A DNA stretch of 14,295 bases, from NCBI GenBank assembly GCA_937922985.1, contig CALAKV010000047.1, forward strand, positions 1 through 14,295, read 5' to 3'. This stretch comes from an uncultured bacterium. Lineage in GTDB: Bacteria; Patescibacteriota; Saccharimonadia; Saccharimonadales; Saccharimonadaceae. The stretch's first letter is position 1, and every line of letters starts with the position of its first letter. Made by a program: the position numbers and the translations under genes. The notes beneath the pieces are model-generated. The model was not told the origin of the DNA, did no database searches, and was given only the letters and a program-made list of their open reading frames with translations. Shown in pieces: positions 7,409 to 13,967 of this stretch.

Positions 7409-7430
7409 CAAACTTTAGTCTTTTTGGCAA
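7402..7430 (-). promoter_or_regulatory. Strong sigma-70-type promoter upstream of the distal tail gene
   Basis: On the minus strand, TTGCCA (7430-7425), a 17-nt spacer and TATAAT (7407-7402), with TGG directly before the -10 (extended -10). This is five of six at -35 and six of six at -10. The start site is predicted near 7395. It could supply the distal tail, hub, fibre and lysis genes if RNA polymerase passes the terminator at 7382-7351. Confidence 0.7.
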
Positions 7431-7448
7431 AAAATAAGTTTAAATTAA

Positions 7449-8198
7449 TTAATAATTCAATACATCTTTAGAGCTTAGTGATCCGTTTATGAAATGAAAA
7501 TGCGCGTATTTACCTTCATATTTACAGCGATACATTTGACTCTTACCAATAGCACTATCGGAATCACTATATTTTTCACAAGCTTTCTTAATATCATATA
7601 TATTAGATAAGTTATCTATATTCGCACCAATGGCTATTTTTTCATATCTTGCATTAGTTAAATATAAGTTATTGTTGGGTTCTTCCTTAGAAAAAGATAT
7701 TTCAGCTTTACCATAATAATAAGGCTCACCATTTATCGCAATAACTTTATCAACACTTTCTGCGCCGCGATCTTGATTTGTAACCAATACTTCGATTTTA
7801 TTATTTTCCTGTTTTGAAAAATCTGAAATGTTAAATGTTACAAAATACTCCAACGACTCTTTTCCTTGAGTTTCTTTTTCTGTAGTTTTAGTACATTCAC
7901 TCAATGGAGATTTGTGGCTGACCGTATTTTCACAGTTAATTCTAACGCTCATTTTTGCAACATTTTTAAATCCTGAGATTTTGAGCTTATAACGATTTTT
8001 ACCAGTTTCAAGAGTTTGGTCTTTATCTAAATTAACAGATATTCTCTGTTTTGAGACCTCATTACTTATTTCCTTTTCTCCTTTTTTGGCTGAAAAACTC
8101 GCCCAGACTATAATAAGAAAAAATAAAATAAAAACAGATATAGTCGTATATAATATAGCTTTTTTACCTGAGTTTGGCCTCGTATCTTTGTGATTCAT
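7449..8198 (-). CDS. Membrane-anchored surface protein; accessory (moron-like) gene
   Basis: This gene makes 249 residues. I chose the ATG at 8198 because GAGGA lies nine bases upstream and the product then starts MNHKDTRPNSGKK, a basic cytoplasmic tail before a membrane span at residues 14-37 (AILYTTISVFILFFLIIVWA). The rest should face outside. The middle is beta-rich; two cysteines (INCENT, SECTK) could form a disulphide, and two more (KKACEKY, MYRCKY) lie near the C-terminus. The end (IAIGANID ... YRCKYEGKYAHFHFINGS) faintly recalls small BLIP/SmpA-like folds; that is only an impression. It interrupts the usual tape measure-to-Dit order, has its own promoter, leader and terminator, is AT-richer than its neighbours and lacks the TTCGAA words common around it. 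These are signs of later acquisition; lysogenic conversion or superinfection exclusion is an inference. Confidence 0.75.
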   Translation of the reverse strand: MNHKDTRPNSGKKAILYTTISVFILFFLIIVWASFSAKKGEKEISNEVSKQRISVNLDKDQTLETGKNRYKLKISGFKNVAKMSVRINCENTVSHKSPLSECTKTTEKETQGKESLEYFVTFNISDFSKQENNKIEVLVTNQDRGAESVDKVIAINGEPYYYGKAEISFSKEEPNNNLYLTNARYEKIAIGANIDNLSNIYDIKKACEKYSDSDSAIGKSQMYRCKYEGKYAHFHFINGSLSSKDVLNY

Positions 8199-8219
8199 TT
8201 TTTCCAATCCTCGACTAAA

Positions 8220-8303
8220 TAAATTGAGCCGATGTTTAAAGTAGTATTGTTGTTCAGACAAATACGAAAGCTTCAAAATAAGCAAAAACATCAGCTCAAT
8301 TTA
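8220..8303. repeat. Inverted repeat A (arms 8220-8236 and 8287-8303)
   Basis: The 17-nt arms TAAATTGAGCCGATGTT and AACATCAGCTCAATTTA are reverse complements at 16 of 17 positions. The second arm lies inside the loop of inverted repeat B. Confidence 0.85.
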
Positions 8304-8332
8304 AAAGCTTTCCGTATTTTCTGTCTGAACAA
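8250..8332. repeat. Inverted repeat B (arms 8250-8273 and 8305-8332)
   Basis: Every base of the 24-nt left arm has a complement in the 28-nt right arm. The blocks are 10 bases (GTCTGAACAA and its complement), 7 (CGTATTT) and 7 (AAGCTTT), separated on the right arm by 3-nt and 1-nt bulges. Confidence 0.88.
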
Positions 8333-8343
8333 TTTTATTATAC
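8331..8343 (-). repeat. 13-bp direct repeat, right copy
   Basis: On the minus strand this reads GTATAATAAAATT, the same as 7396-7408, and contains the -10 box of the accessory gene's promoter. The distance between copies is 935 bp. Confidence 0.6.
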
Positions 8344-8366
8344 AACCAAAAGCCCATCAAAATCAA
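8337..8366 (-). promoter_or_regulatory. Promoter of the accessory gene
   Basis: On the minus strand, TTGATT (8366-8361), an 18-nt spacer and a perfect TATAAT (8342-8337). The start site is predicted near 8330, at the outer end of inverted repeat B. It lies directly after the tape measure terminator, so the accessory gene can be expressed apart from the late operon. Confidence 0.62.
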
Positions 8367-8368
8367 GC

Positions 8369-8393
8369 AAAAAAGAGGCATTTGCCCCTTTTT
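8369..8393 (-). terminator. Intrinsic terminator after the tape measure gene
   Basis: The minus strand has a 10-bp stem, AAAAAGGGGC (8393-8384) with GCCTCTTTTT (8379-8370), one G-U pair and a four-base loop, followed by a run of six Ts (8374-8369). It starts five bases after the tape measure stop codon. It would end or reduce the upstream late transcript before the accessory gene. Confidence 0.75.
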
Positions 8394-8397
8394 CTCT

Positions 8398-11300
8398 TTA
8401 AATATCAAACACCGTTCGATTTTCAAGGAAGCTTTTTGCATTAACGCCATCAATAATTTTATCAACCAGCGTATCCTCGCCAACCTTAACCGTGATTTGT
8501 TGTTTTTGGTTACGAATTGCTTCTTCGATCTTATCCATTGCAGTCTCGCGTTCTTTATCGAGTTTGCTTTGGTAATCAAGATGAGCTTTTACGGTTTGAT
8601 CAACGCCATAATCTGGAGTGTCTACATCAAAATTCGTTTTCACTGTATACTCTGGGATTTCGAAGTCGGTCATTTTAGTGAAAGCTTTTGAGACTGTGTT
8701 CATCTCGCTTTGTATTCCAAGCGCGAATCCTTCGCTTACAAATCCACCATAACTCTTAAACAATCTTGAAGGTGAATGAATACCAAGGAATTTTTTCACG
8801 CCTTCGACAGCCCCAGAAAACATATTTCTCATATTGTTGGCGATATTGCCGATTCCGGATTTTAAGCCTTCCCAAATATTTCTACCGATATTCGAAAAAG
8901 TTTGCCAAGCATTCGAAAATGCGTTTTTAATGTCACCCCAGCGGTCGCTAAACCACTGACCGATTCCGCCAAAGAATGATGTAATTCCATTCCAAGCATC
9001 CGATCCTGCTTTTTTTGCCCAGCTGATAAATTCACCAAATTTTTCACCAGCCCAGCCTGCAAATTTTCCTAATTGATCACCAGCTGTCGCAAGACTTTTT
9101 CCCATCGGCCCGAAGAATCCTTGGTCAGCACCACTTTTTGAATCACGATAAGTTTTTACAATATCTTGAGACTTTGTTTTTGTAGTATTTTCAAGTCGTG
9201 AAATATCTTCTTCACTGACTTTCACCATATTGCCGTTTTCATCTTTGTATTGCAAAACACCACTCTTTAATGCATCGATTGCATCTTTCGAATTTTTATA
9301 TTTCCCTTGGATCACCGCTTGCGAAGTTGCATCAGCTAGTCTTTGCGCCAATTCCTCATCTTTTGCCTTTTTAAGCTCTTCAGTTTTGGATTTCGTGTCT
9401 TGGATCGCCTTGTTCATATTATCTTGAGAAGTTTGAACTTTTTGGTTAGCTTGTTCGAGCAGCAAACCTTTTTCATAAACCGCTTGTTGCTGCGGAGTTA
9501 GGTTTTCGAAAGCGAGCGTTCCAGATTCAATTTGCGACTTAACACTTTCAAAACTTATTCCAGTTTGTTGCTGCGCTATCGCCAATTCTTCCATCGCTCT
9601 CTTTTGAGCCTTTACTGCCTCGATTCTTTGCAAATTCGCATCAGTCTCAGAATTTCTTGCATTTTTAAGATTTTCTTCTGCTGTTTTAACACCATCAACT
9701 GCTTTTTGCAGATCTTCTTGAGCCTTCTTGAGTGCTTTAGCTCGAGCTTCACTCTCCCACATTGCAGGATTTCCTTGTTCGAAGGCTGATTTTATAGAAC
9801 CACCTAAGAATGCAAATCCTGCCGCAATACCGGCTATTGCTAAAATTAATGGATGAGCCATTACTGTATTGAAAGCGCCAATTACCGAAGTTTTGATACT
9901 TGCACCGAGTGCAATAACCGATGCTTTTATACCTGCAATCCCTCCGCCAGCAAGCACAAATGCACTTTTTACTGAACCGAGGCTCGAGACCATAGAAGCC
10001 ATTGCCTGAGGGCTTGAAAGTGCTAAAGCTTGCATTGTTTTGACACCTGCATTAAATGCTGAAATTGCTTCGGCAGCTTTAATTGCTACAGTCATTCCAC
10101 CAATTGTAATAGTAATTTGAGTTAGGAAATCAACCAGTCCTTTATCTTTCGACATTGCTCGAAAAGCATCACCAATTCCATTTAAGAATTTCACGATTCC
10201 TGATCCGATAAAGCCAACGAGTGGCGCAATAAAAGCATCAATGAAGGGACGCGAGAAATTATAAGCAGATTTAAACATTTCACCAAGGAATCTTGCTGCT
10301 CCACCCACAGCATTCAAAAAAGCAGGCAAGAGCTCGTTTCCAGCCCAACTAATAATTGGTTTCAAATATCGTTCCCAAGCATCGCCAATAACCTCAAAAA
10401 CTGGTTTTGCGGTTGCCTTAATATCATCCCAAAATCGTTTAAAAGCCGAACCGATTTTCTTGAAATCAAACATATCTGAGAAAAAGCCCTTAATCTTATT
10501 TGCAATTTCTTCAGCTTTCAATCCAATATCATCAAATGCGTTTTTAAATCCGCCTGTTGGAATTTCTGGCATGTCAAAATCAACACCACCGCCACCACCA
10601 GAACCAGCTCCACCGCCCCCACCGCCAGAGCCCGTGTCTTCAGGTGTTTTTAGCACATTCATTTCATCGAACTTAGCAAGACCAAGCAATTCTTTTTTTA
10701 ATTTTTTAGCAGAGCCTGTAGCCTTATTCATTCCACCAGCTCCACCCGAACCACCTGCAGATTTACCGAGGTTACTCATTCCCTTCGAAGCAGAATCTGC
10801 CGCTTTCGAGACTCCACCAAAGCCGAGTGCTCCACCTGCTTTTTTAGTTACGCCAAACAACGAAGAAATCGCCGAAATAACATAATTCACCATTGTGCCG
10901 ATAACTTTCATAAAGCCAACAATATACGGAATTGCAGCGTTAATTGCTGGTATTAAAACACTAGACACAAAGTTTGAGACGCTCAAAACAACAGGCGCGA
11001 AGGCTGAGCCAAGAGTCGCAGCAACATTCGAAAGCTCTGCGCGTAAAATTGCCAGTGCTCCTTCAAGTGTCATTGACTCGCGTGCAAAATTACCAGCATA
11101 CTTTCCTGTTCTATCCATGAACATTTGGTAGGCAATACCAACTTTTTCGCCGGTGGTCATTTTCTCAATGTTACCTTGAATACCTTTTTCGAGCATATAA
11201 GCAGATAACGCCGTATCGTTCATAGCAACACCGAGGTTGTCCATCATCGTGAAGTTACCTTTCGCCATTCCAGCTACGCTTTCAAGTGCGGCCTCTTGGC

Positions 11301-11772
11301 TAATTCCCATCACACTCGCAACATCGGCTGCACGTTGCATTGCTTTTGTGGTCATTATCATTGATTTTTGGACATCATAACCTGCACCCTGAAACAACGA
11401 TCCCATTTTATTCGCCGCCGCCAAATATTGCGACATTGAAGTGCCCATTGTTTGAGCGGATTCTTTCGATTTTTGCTTTACAGCATCTGAAAACTGCCCA
11501 AAAACAGCTTCAGCACCGCCAAGGTTTTGCTCTAATGAACCAAATTCGCTAGTTGCTGCTTTTGCAACTCCAACAACAGCACTAAAAGTGCCCCTTAAAG
11601 CTCCGAGCGCTAATTGTGCTTTTAGAAACCCACCAGTAATTGATTCTCCTGAGCCTCTTGCAGATTGACTAACTTGTGCGAGATTCTCACGCACTTTTGC
11701 AATTTCGCTTTGGAATTTTGAACTGTTGGCTGAAATTAAAACCTGCAGTTCATCGATTGTGGTTTTACTCAT
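8398..11772 (-). CDS. Tail tape measure protein
   Basis: The product has 1124 residues. The ATG overlaps the preceding stop as ATGA and has GGAGGT upstream. It has the hallmarks of a siphophage tape measure: an N-terminal tail-tape-measure region (AANKMGSLFQGAG, KAMQRAADVASVMGIS, MFMDRTGKYAGNF), hydrophobic spans at about 257-297 and 604-660, and a glycine-rich linker near 380-395. Long coiled coils follow (about 674-744 and 774-814), and then a Trp/Phe-rich repeat region (about 905-995). The segment FLGIHSPSRLFKSYGGFVSE is widely conserved near the C-terminus of Gram-positive phage tape measures. The protein fills the tail tube, sets tail length and is ejected with DNA; at the usual 1.5 Å per residue it predicts a tail of roughly 170 nm. 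No peptidase or lysozyme domain is evident. Confidence 0.95.
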   Translation of the reverse strand: MSKTTIDELQVLISANSSKFQSEIAKVRENLAQVSQSARGSGESITGGFLKAQLALGALRGTFSAVVGVAKAATSEFGSLEQNLGGAEAVFGQFSDAVKQKSKESAQTMGTSMSQYLAAANKMGSLFQGAGYDVQKSMIMTTKAMQRAADVASVMGISQEAALESVAGMAKGNFTMMDNLGVAMNDTALSAYMLEKGIQGNIEKMTTGEKVGIAYQMFMDRTGKYAGNFARESMTLEGALAILRAELSNVAATLGSAFAPVVLSVSNFVSSVLIPAINAAIPYIVGFMKVIGTMVNYVISAISSLFGVTKKAGGALGFGGVSKAADSASKGMSNLGKSAGGSGGAGGMNKATGSAKKLKKELLGLAKFDEMNVLKTPEDTGSGGGGGGAGSGGGGGVDFDMPEIPTGGFKNAFDDIGLKAEEIANKIKGFFSDMFDFKKIGSAFKRFWDDIKATAKPVFEVIGDAWERYLKPIISWAGNELLPAFLNAVGGAARFLGEMFKSAYNFSRPFIDAFIAPLVGFIGSGIVKFLNGIGDAFRAMSKDKGLVDFLTQITITIGGMTVAIKAAEAISAFNAGVKTMQALALSSPQAMASMVSSLGSVKSAFVLAGGGIAGIKASVIALGASIKTSVIGAFNTVMAHPLILAIAGIAAGFAFLGGSIKSAFEQGNPAMWESEARAKALKKAQEDLQKAVDGVKTAEENLKNARNSETDANLQRIEAVKAQKRAMEELAIAQQQTGISFESVKSQIESGTLAFENLTPQQQAVYEKGLLLEQANQKVQTSQDNMNKAIQDTKSKTEELKKAKDEELAQRLADATSQAVIQGKYKNSKDAIDALKSGVLQYKDENGNMVKVSEEDISRLENTTKTKSQDIVKTYRDSKSGADQGFFGPMGKSLATAGDQLGKFAGWAGEKFGEFISWAKKAGSDAWNGITSFFGGIGQWFSDRWGDIKNAFSNAWQTFSNIGRNIWEGLKSGIGNIANNMRNMFSGAVEGVKKFLGIHSPSRLFKSYGGFVSEGFALGIQSEMNTVSKAFTKMTDFEIPEYTVKTNFDVDTPDYGVDQTVKAHLDYQSKLDKERETAMDKIEEAIRNQKQQITVKVGEDTLVDKIIDGVNAKSFLENRTVFDI

Positions 11773-12083
11773 AAACCTCCATATAGCCGCGCAATCTGAT
11801 CTAATGCTTCAATTGTCACAGGCTTCATTTTTTTCGTTCTATGCGCGTTTTTCGCCACAATTGGCTTACGCGGATAATGTTTAGGATCATTAACAGCAAA
11901 ACTGATATATCGCCCAAGGATGTGATTCAATGCATCTGCTCGTTCAATTTCAGCTTTTTGTTTAGAATTAAACCCCGCAACACAGTTTCGAAACTCGGCG
12001 GGGCTTAGATTCCAATATTCGTCAATTTTTAACCCTATTTCGAAGGCTCTTGATTCGTTATCTCGCCAGCTTTGGCTGAAATT
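11769..12083 (-). CDS. Tail assembly chaperone, -1 frameshift extension (GT-like)
   Basis: This frame has no start codon with a ribosome-binding site of its own and overlaps the end of the upstream chaperone gene, as in the lambda G/GT pair. It lies in the -1 frame. A slip at the A6 run (12087-12082) would join the first 100 residues of the upstream product to 104 residues beginning NFSQSWRDNESRAFEIG. The region EYWNLSPAEFRNCVAGFN is typical of the second tail-chaperone domain, which binds the tape measure protein and brings in tail tube subunits. The stop overlaps the tape measure start (ATGA). An ATG at 12170 opens the same frame but its first residues are out-of-frame chaperone sequence, so I rejected it as a start. 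Function is well supported by position; the exact slip site is inferred. Confidence 0.75.
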   Translation of the reverse strand, partial: NFSQSWRDNESRAFEIGLKIDEYWNLSPAEFRNCVAGFNSKQKAEIERADALNHILGRYISFAVNDPKHYPRKPIVAKNAHRTKKMKPVTIEALDQIARLYGGL

Positions 12084-12382
12084 TTTTCTTCGATTTCTTT
12101 GAAGTGTTCTTCCATTCGTTTGCGAGCCTCCTTCAGATTGATTCGAGCGCTCTGAGGTAAAAAACCGCATTCACTCAATCTTTCCATAATTTTCAAAATA
12201 ACTTCTTCAAAACCGTATTTATCTAAAGCATCAGCGGCTTCATCTTCAGTCATTCCGCCTGCTATCATAATATCGGCAAGGTTGGAAAAACCTGCAAAAT
12301 TGTCCAATATTTCCAGAAAATTCAAGCCAGTTTCTCTTTCCATTTTTATAATATTTTTCGCTTTAAATTCAAGATTATTCAT
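12035..12382 (-). CDS. Tail assembly chaperone (G-like)
   Basis: The product has 115 residues and starts MNNLEFKAKNIIKMERETG, the usual opening of this family, in which an early MExxxG segment follows a short beta strand. AAGGA lies upstream. Residues 20-75 are helical (NFLEILDNF, DIMIAGGMTEDEAADALDKY); the last 35 are basic and coiled (LKEARKRMEEHFKEIEEK). In siphophages this protein, together with a frameshifted longer form, coats the tape measure during tail tube assembly and is absent from the finished virion. It lies between the tail tube and tape measure genes, exactly where expected. It begins 60 nt after the tail tube gene's stop, and a GC hairpin in that gap may lower its expression relative to the tube protein. 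Confidence 0.85.
   Translation of the reverse strand: MNNLEFKAKNIIKMERETGLNFLEILDNFAGFSNLADIMIAGGMTEDEAADALDKYGFEEVILKIMERLSECGFLPQSARINLKEARKRMEEHFKEIEEKISAKAGEITNQEPSK
12082..12088 (-). promoter_or_regulatory. Candidate -1 ribosomal frameshift site
   Basis: The zero-frame codons are GAA AAA ATT around a run of six As. After a -1 slip, tRNA-Lys re-pairs perfectly with AAA and reading continues AAT TTC into the open -1 frame. It is not a textbook X_XXY_YYZ heptamer, since the second codon would mispair, so efficiency may be low. The only other slip point I see is at the terminal TCG AAA TAG. Confidence 0.5.
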
Positions 12383-12416
12383 AGAGTTTCCTTGTTTAAT
12401 TTAATAATTTCAAAGT

Positions 12417-12436
12417 GGGGCGAATTTCAACGCCCC
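12417..12436 (-). promoter_or_regulatory. GC-rich hairpin between tail tube and chaperone genes
   Basis: A perfect 6-bp GGGGCG/CGCCCC stem encloses an 8-nt loop, six bases after the tail tube stop codon. No T-run follows on either strand, so it is not a standard terminator. It more likely protects the 3' end of the abundant tail tube message or slightly lowers readthrough. Confidence 0.5.
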
Positions 12437-12442
12437 TATAGT

Positions 12443-12880
12443 TTAGGATTTTTTCACTCGAGTAAACATTCCATTAATTGAAAGTGTTGCAGAATATGTG
12501 TTAAATCCGTCGACAGTTCGTTCACCAACAGCAAATTTTGTCAGAGAAGCGTCGAATTTGTAAACTGCACCACCATCTTCGGTTGTGCGAATTTCGAATT
12601 TTCGAACTTCACCAGCTTCGAACAACGTCATTACTTTCTCAACATCAGCATAATCTTCAATATTTCCTTCGATATCAAGATCGCCAACTTCAACCGCTCC
12701 TGGAATATAGCGTTTTCCAGAAATATCAGCAAGTGTTGAAACATCGATTTTCTCACGTTCAGCACTAAGTTCGCCAATGCTTGTCAAGCCACCAAAATTA
12801 ATGTCTACTGTAGCACCAGCTTTTGCCATAACGACAAGCTCTGCACCAATTGAACGAGTGGCATTTTTCCTATCAGCCAT
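12443..12880 (-). CDS. Major tail protein (tail tube subunit)
   Basis: A 145-residue protein starting MADRKNATRSIGAELVVMAK, with AAGGAG upstream. The composition is beta-rich with few cysteines, and the pattern LTSIGELSAEREKIDVSTL, then VEVGDLDIEGNIEDY and FEAGEVRKFEIRTTEDGG, is what tail tube proteins of small Gram-positive siphophages show. The IDVSTLAD and GDLDIEGN segments fit the hexameric ring-forming beta sandwich. It lies between the tail terminator and the assembly chaperone, the standard slot. It should be the most abundant product of this module. There is no C-terminal Ig-like extension. Exact family membership cannot be proved here, but context and fold signs agree. Confidence 0.85.
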   Translation of the reverse strand: MADRKNATRSIGAELVVMAKAGATVDINFGGLTSIGELSAEREKIDVSTLADISGKRYIPGAVEVGDLDIEGNIEDYADVEKVMTLFEAGEVRKFEIRTTEDGGAVYKFDASLTKFAVGERTVDGFNTYSATLSINGMFTRVKKS

Positions 12881-12889
12881 ATAATCTCC

Positions 12890-13225
12890 TTATTTTTTAC
12901 TATTAAATCTGTTATTTATATGGAAAATACTTGAGTCTGGATTTGGAACATCACTTGAAAACTCAAGATAATAACCAATCTCACGCATTTTCTTTTCAAT
13001 CTCTGAAAGAAGTTTTGAGGCTTCTTTCGAGCTATTCGCCCATATATCAACTGTGGCAATTATCTCTTGAGCAGAAATTTCACCTTTCAGTCCATATTGT
13101 GGCGAGTTATCTTCAATCCGAAAAGTTAAGGCTGGTAGTTTCTTGAAAACATTTTGTCCACTTAATGAGACTGCAATGCCAGTTTCTTTAAGCTTTTCAA
13201 AAATTTCTTGTTTTGGTAGAAACAT
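12890..13225 (-). CDS. Tail terminator / tail completion protein (gp17-like)
   Basis: The product has 111 residues. Its ATG overlaps the preceding stop by one base (TAATG). The layout is of the DUF3168/gp17-like family: an N-terminal helix (KQEIFEKLKETGI), beta strands (LPALTFRIEDNS), EIIATVDIWANS leading into a central helix (SKEASKLLSEIEKKMREIGY), and a C-terminal strand ending HINNRFNSKK. Such proteins form the ring that caps the tail tube and joins it to the head connector. Its place directly before the tail tube gene, 9 nt away, supports this. Confidence 0.78.
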   Translation of the reverse strand: MFLPKQEIFEKLKETGIAVSLSGQNVFKKLPALTFRIEDNSPQYGLKGEISAQEIIATVDIWANSSKEASKLLSEIEKKMREIGYYLEFSSDVPNPDSSIFHINNRFNSKK

Positions 13226-13635
13226 TATTTCACCGCCTTCCTAACTTCTTCTCTGATTATTTTAATTGAATTATTTCGGTTTTCTCTTAATGCTGGCCAT
13301 AGAAACGGCTGAGCCCTATTTCCACGCCAGTCCGACCGATAGCTAACTTCAACTTTTGTATTAGTATTTGTGGACTGTCCTCTCGATCCAGTTCCAAACT
13401 CAACATAAGGCGCATATTCGAGATTAGTAGAAACAGTAGCGGTCACATTTCCGCCTTGATTTTTAGCCTTATCAGCCCTGATTGATTGCCGAAGTGCTCC
13501 ACTATCGACAGGAGCTTTGTTTTTAGCTGAGCCTTGAACCAGCAATGCTGCTTTCGAAACTCCACTAATTAAAGCATCGTTGATCGAATTGAGGTTTCTA
13601 CTATTAGCTATTGAAGTTGAAACCGAAACTCTCAT
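13225..13635 (-). CDS. HK97 gp10-like head-tail / tail completion protein
   Basis: This gene makes 136 residues; its ATG overlaps the preceding stop as ATGA. The family signature is clear: APVDSGALRQSI near residue 40, then LEYAPYVEFGTGS near residue 72, then QPFLWPALREN near residue 110, followed by a C-terminal helix (IKIIREEVRKAVK). HK97 gp10 family proteins act at the head-tail interface or tail completion step in siphophages. The neighbours on either side are a head-tail joining protein and the tail terminator, the usual order. Confidence 0.92.
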   Translation of the reverse strand: MRVSVSTSIANSRNLNSINDALISGVSKAALLVQGSAKNKAPVDSGALRQSIRADKAKNQGGNVTATVSTNLEYAPYVEFGTGSRGQSTNTNTKVEVSYRSDWRGNRAQPFLWPALRENRNNSIKIIREEVRKAVK

Positions 13636-13967
13636 AGGATTTTTCCTAAAATCAAGGTGTGTGAATCGAATCGTTTAACTTCAACTGTTTCAAAATCTCG
13701 CCCATCAATTAGCATTTTATCGCCAATTTCAATTTTTACAGAAGTCTCAGCCGTAATTGCGACACTGGCGTTCAATTTCGCACCTAACTCCTCGAAAACT
13801 TTGCCGAGCTCCGAATAATTCACATTCGCCTTGAATTCGCTTTTTTTCGAGGTAGATTCAACCAATCCGCCTTCTTCGTCAAAATCTTTACTAACTTCGA
13901 AAACCTCAACTGTTTTGTCGTAAAATGTGCTTTTGATTGCCTTTTTAGCGCTATCTGGAAACAACAT
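13632..13967 (-). CDS. Head-tail joining protein (SPP1 gp16-like)
   Basis: The product has 111 residues, MLFPDSAKKAIKSTFYDKTV..., with GGAGG seven bases before the ATG. It overlaps the end of the upstream connector gene by 17 bases in another frame. It is beta-rich, and the order TVEVFEVSKDFDEEGG, then FKANVNYSELG, then VKIEIGDKMLIDGRDFETVE is typical of the head-closure family (Phage_H_T_join, stopper proteins), where a 'GDxxxxxGxxYxV' strand pair lies near the C-terminus. The protein would close the portal-adaptor channel and dock the tail. The start of this gene is duplicated in inverted orientation at the right end of the window. Confidence 0.78.
   Translation of the reverse strand: MLFPDSAKKAIKSTFYDKTVEVFEVSKDFDEEGGLVESTSKKSEFKANVNYSELGKVFEELGAKLNASVAITAETSVKIEIGDKMLIDGRDFETVEVKRFDSHTLILGKIL

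Larger units (their letters stand above)
8199..8332 (-). promoter_or_regulatory. Structured 5' leader of the accessory gene (pseudoknot or switch topology)
   Basis: Two inverted-repeat pairs interlock in this leader. Arm B (8250-8273) pairs with 8305-8332: 24 bp with one 1-nt and one 3-nt bulge. Arm A (8220-8236) pairs with 8287-8303: 17 bp including one G-U. In the RNA the order is B', A', B, A, so the helices either form an H-type pseudoknot or exclude one another. The transcript's predicted 5' end coincides with B', and the ribosome-binding site follows A by eight bases, so folding could control translation. I match it to no known riboswitch. Confidence 0.6.

Noticed and set aside
7323..7430. 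A longer distal tail protein starting at 7430
   Set aside because: It would be translated through a terminator hairpin and promoter elements; the ATG at 7322 has an upstream AAGGGGA and gives a more typical N-terminus.
8199..8291. A longer accessory protein starting at 8291
   Set aside because: The extra 31 residues come from the structured leader and put a hydrophobic stretch before the basic tail; the ATG at 8198 has GAGGA at good spacing.
8220..8332. Terminal inverted repeats of an insertion sequence or MITE
   Set aside because: The two repeat pairs interlock rather than flank a unit, no transposase or target duplication is seen, and the arms fill a promoter-to-start leader.
10460..10885. 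A plus-strand open frame of 141 codons with a proline-rich stretch
   Set aside because: It is the antisense of the glycine-rich linker of the tape measure gene; the proline run arises from complementing glycine codons, and there is no ribosome-binding site.
12084..12170. An independent start at 12170 for the second chaperone frame
   Set aside because: No ribosome-binding site precedes it, and its first residues are out-of-frame sequence of the chaperone gene; frameshifting explains the arrangement better.
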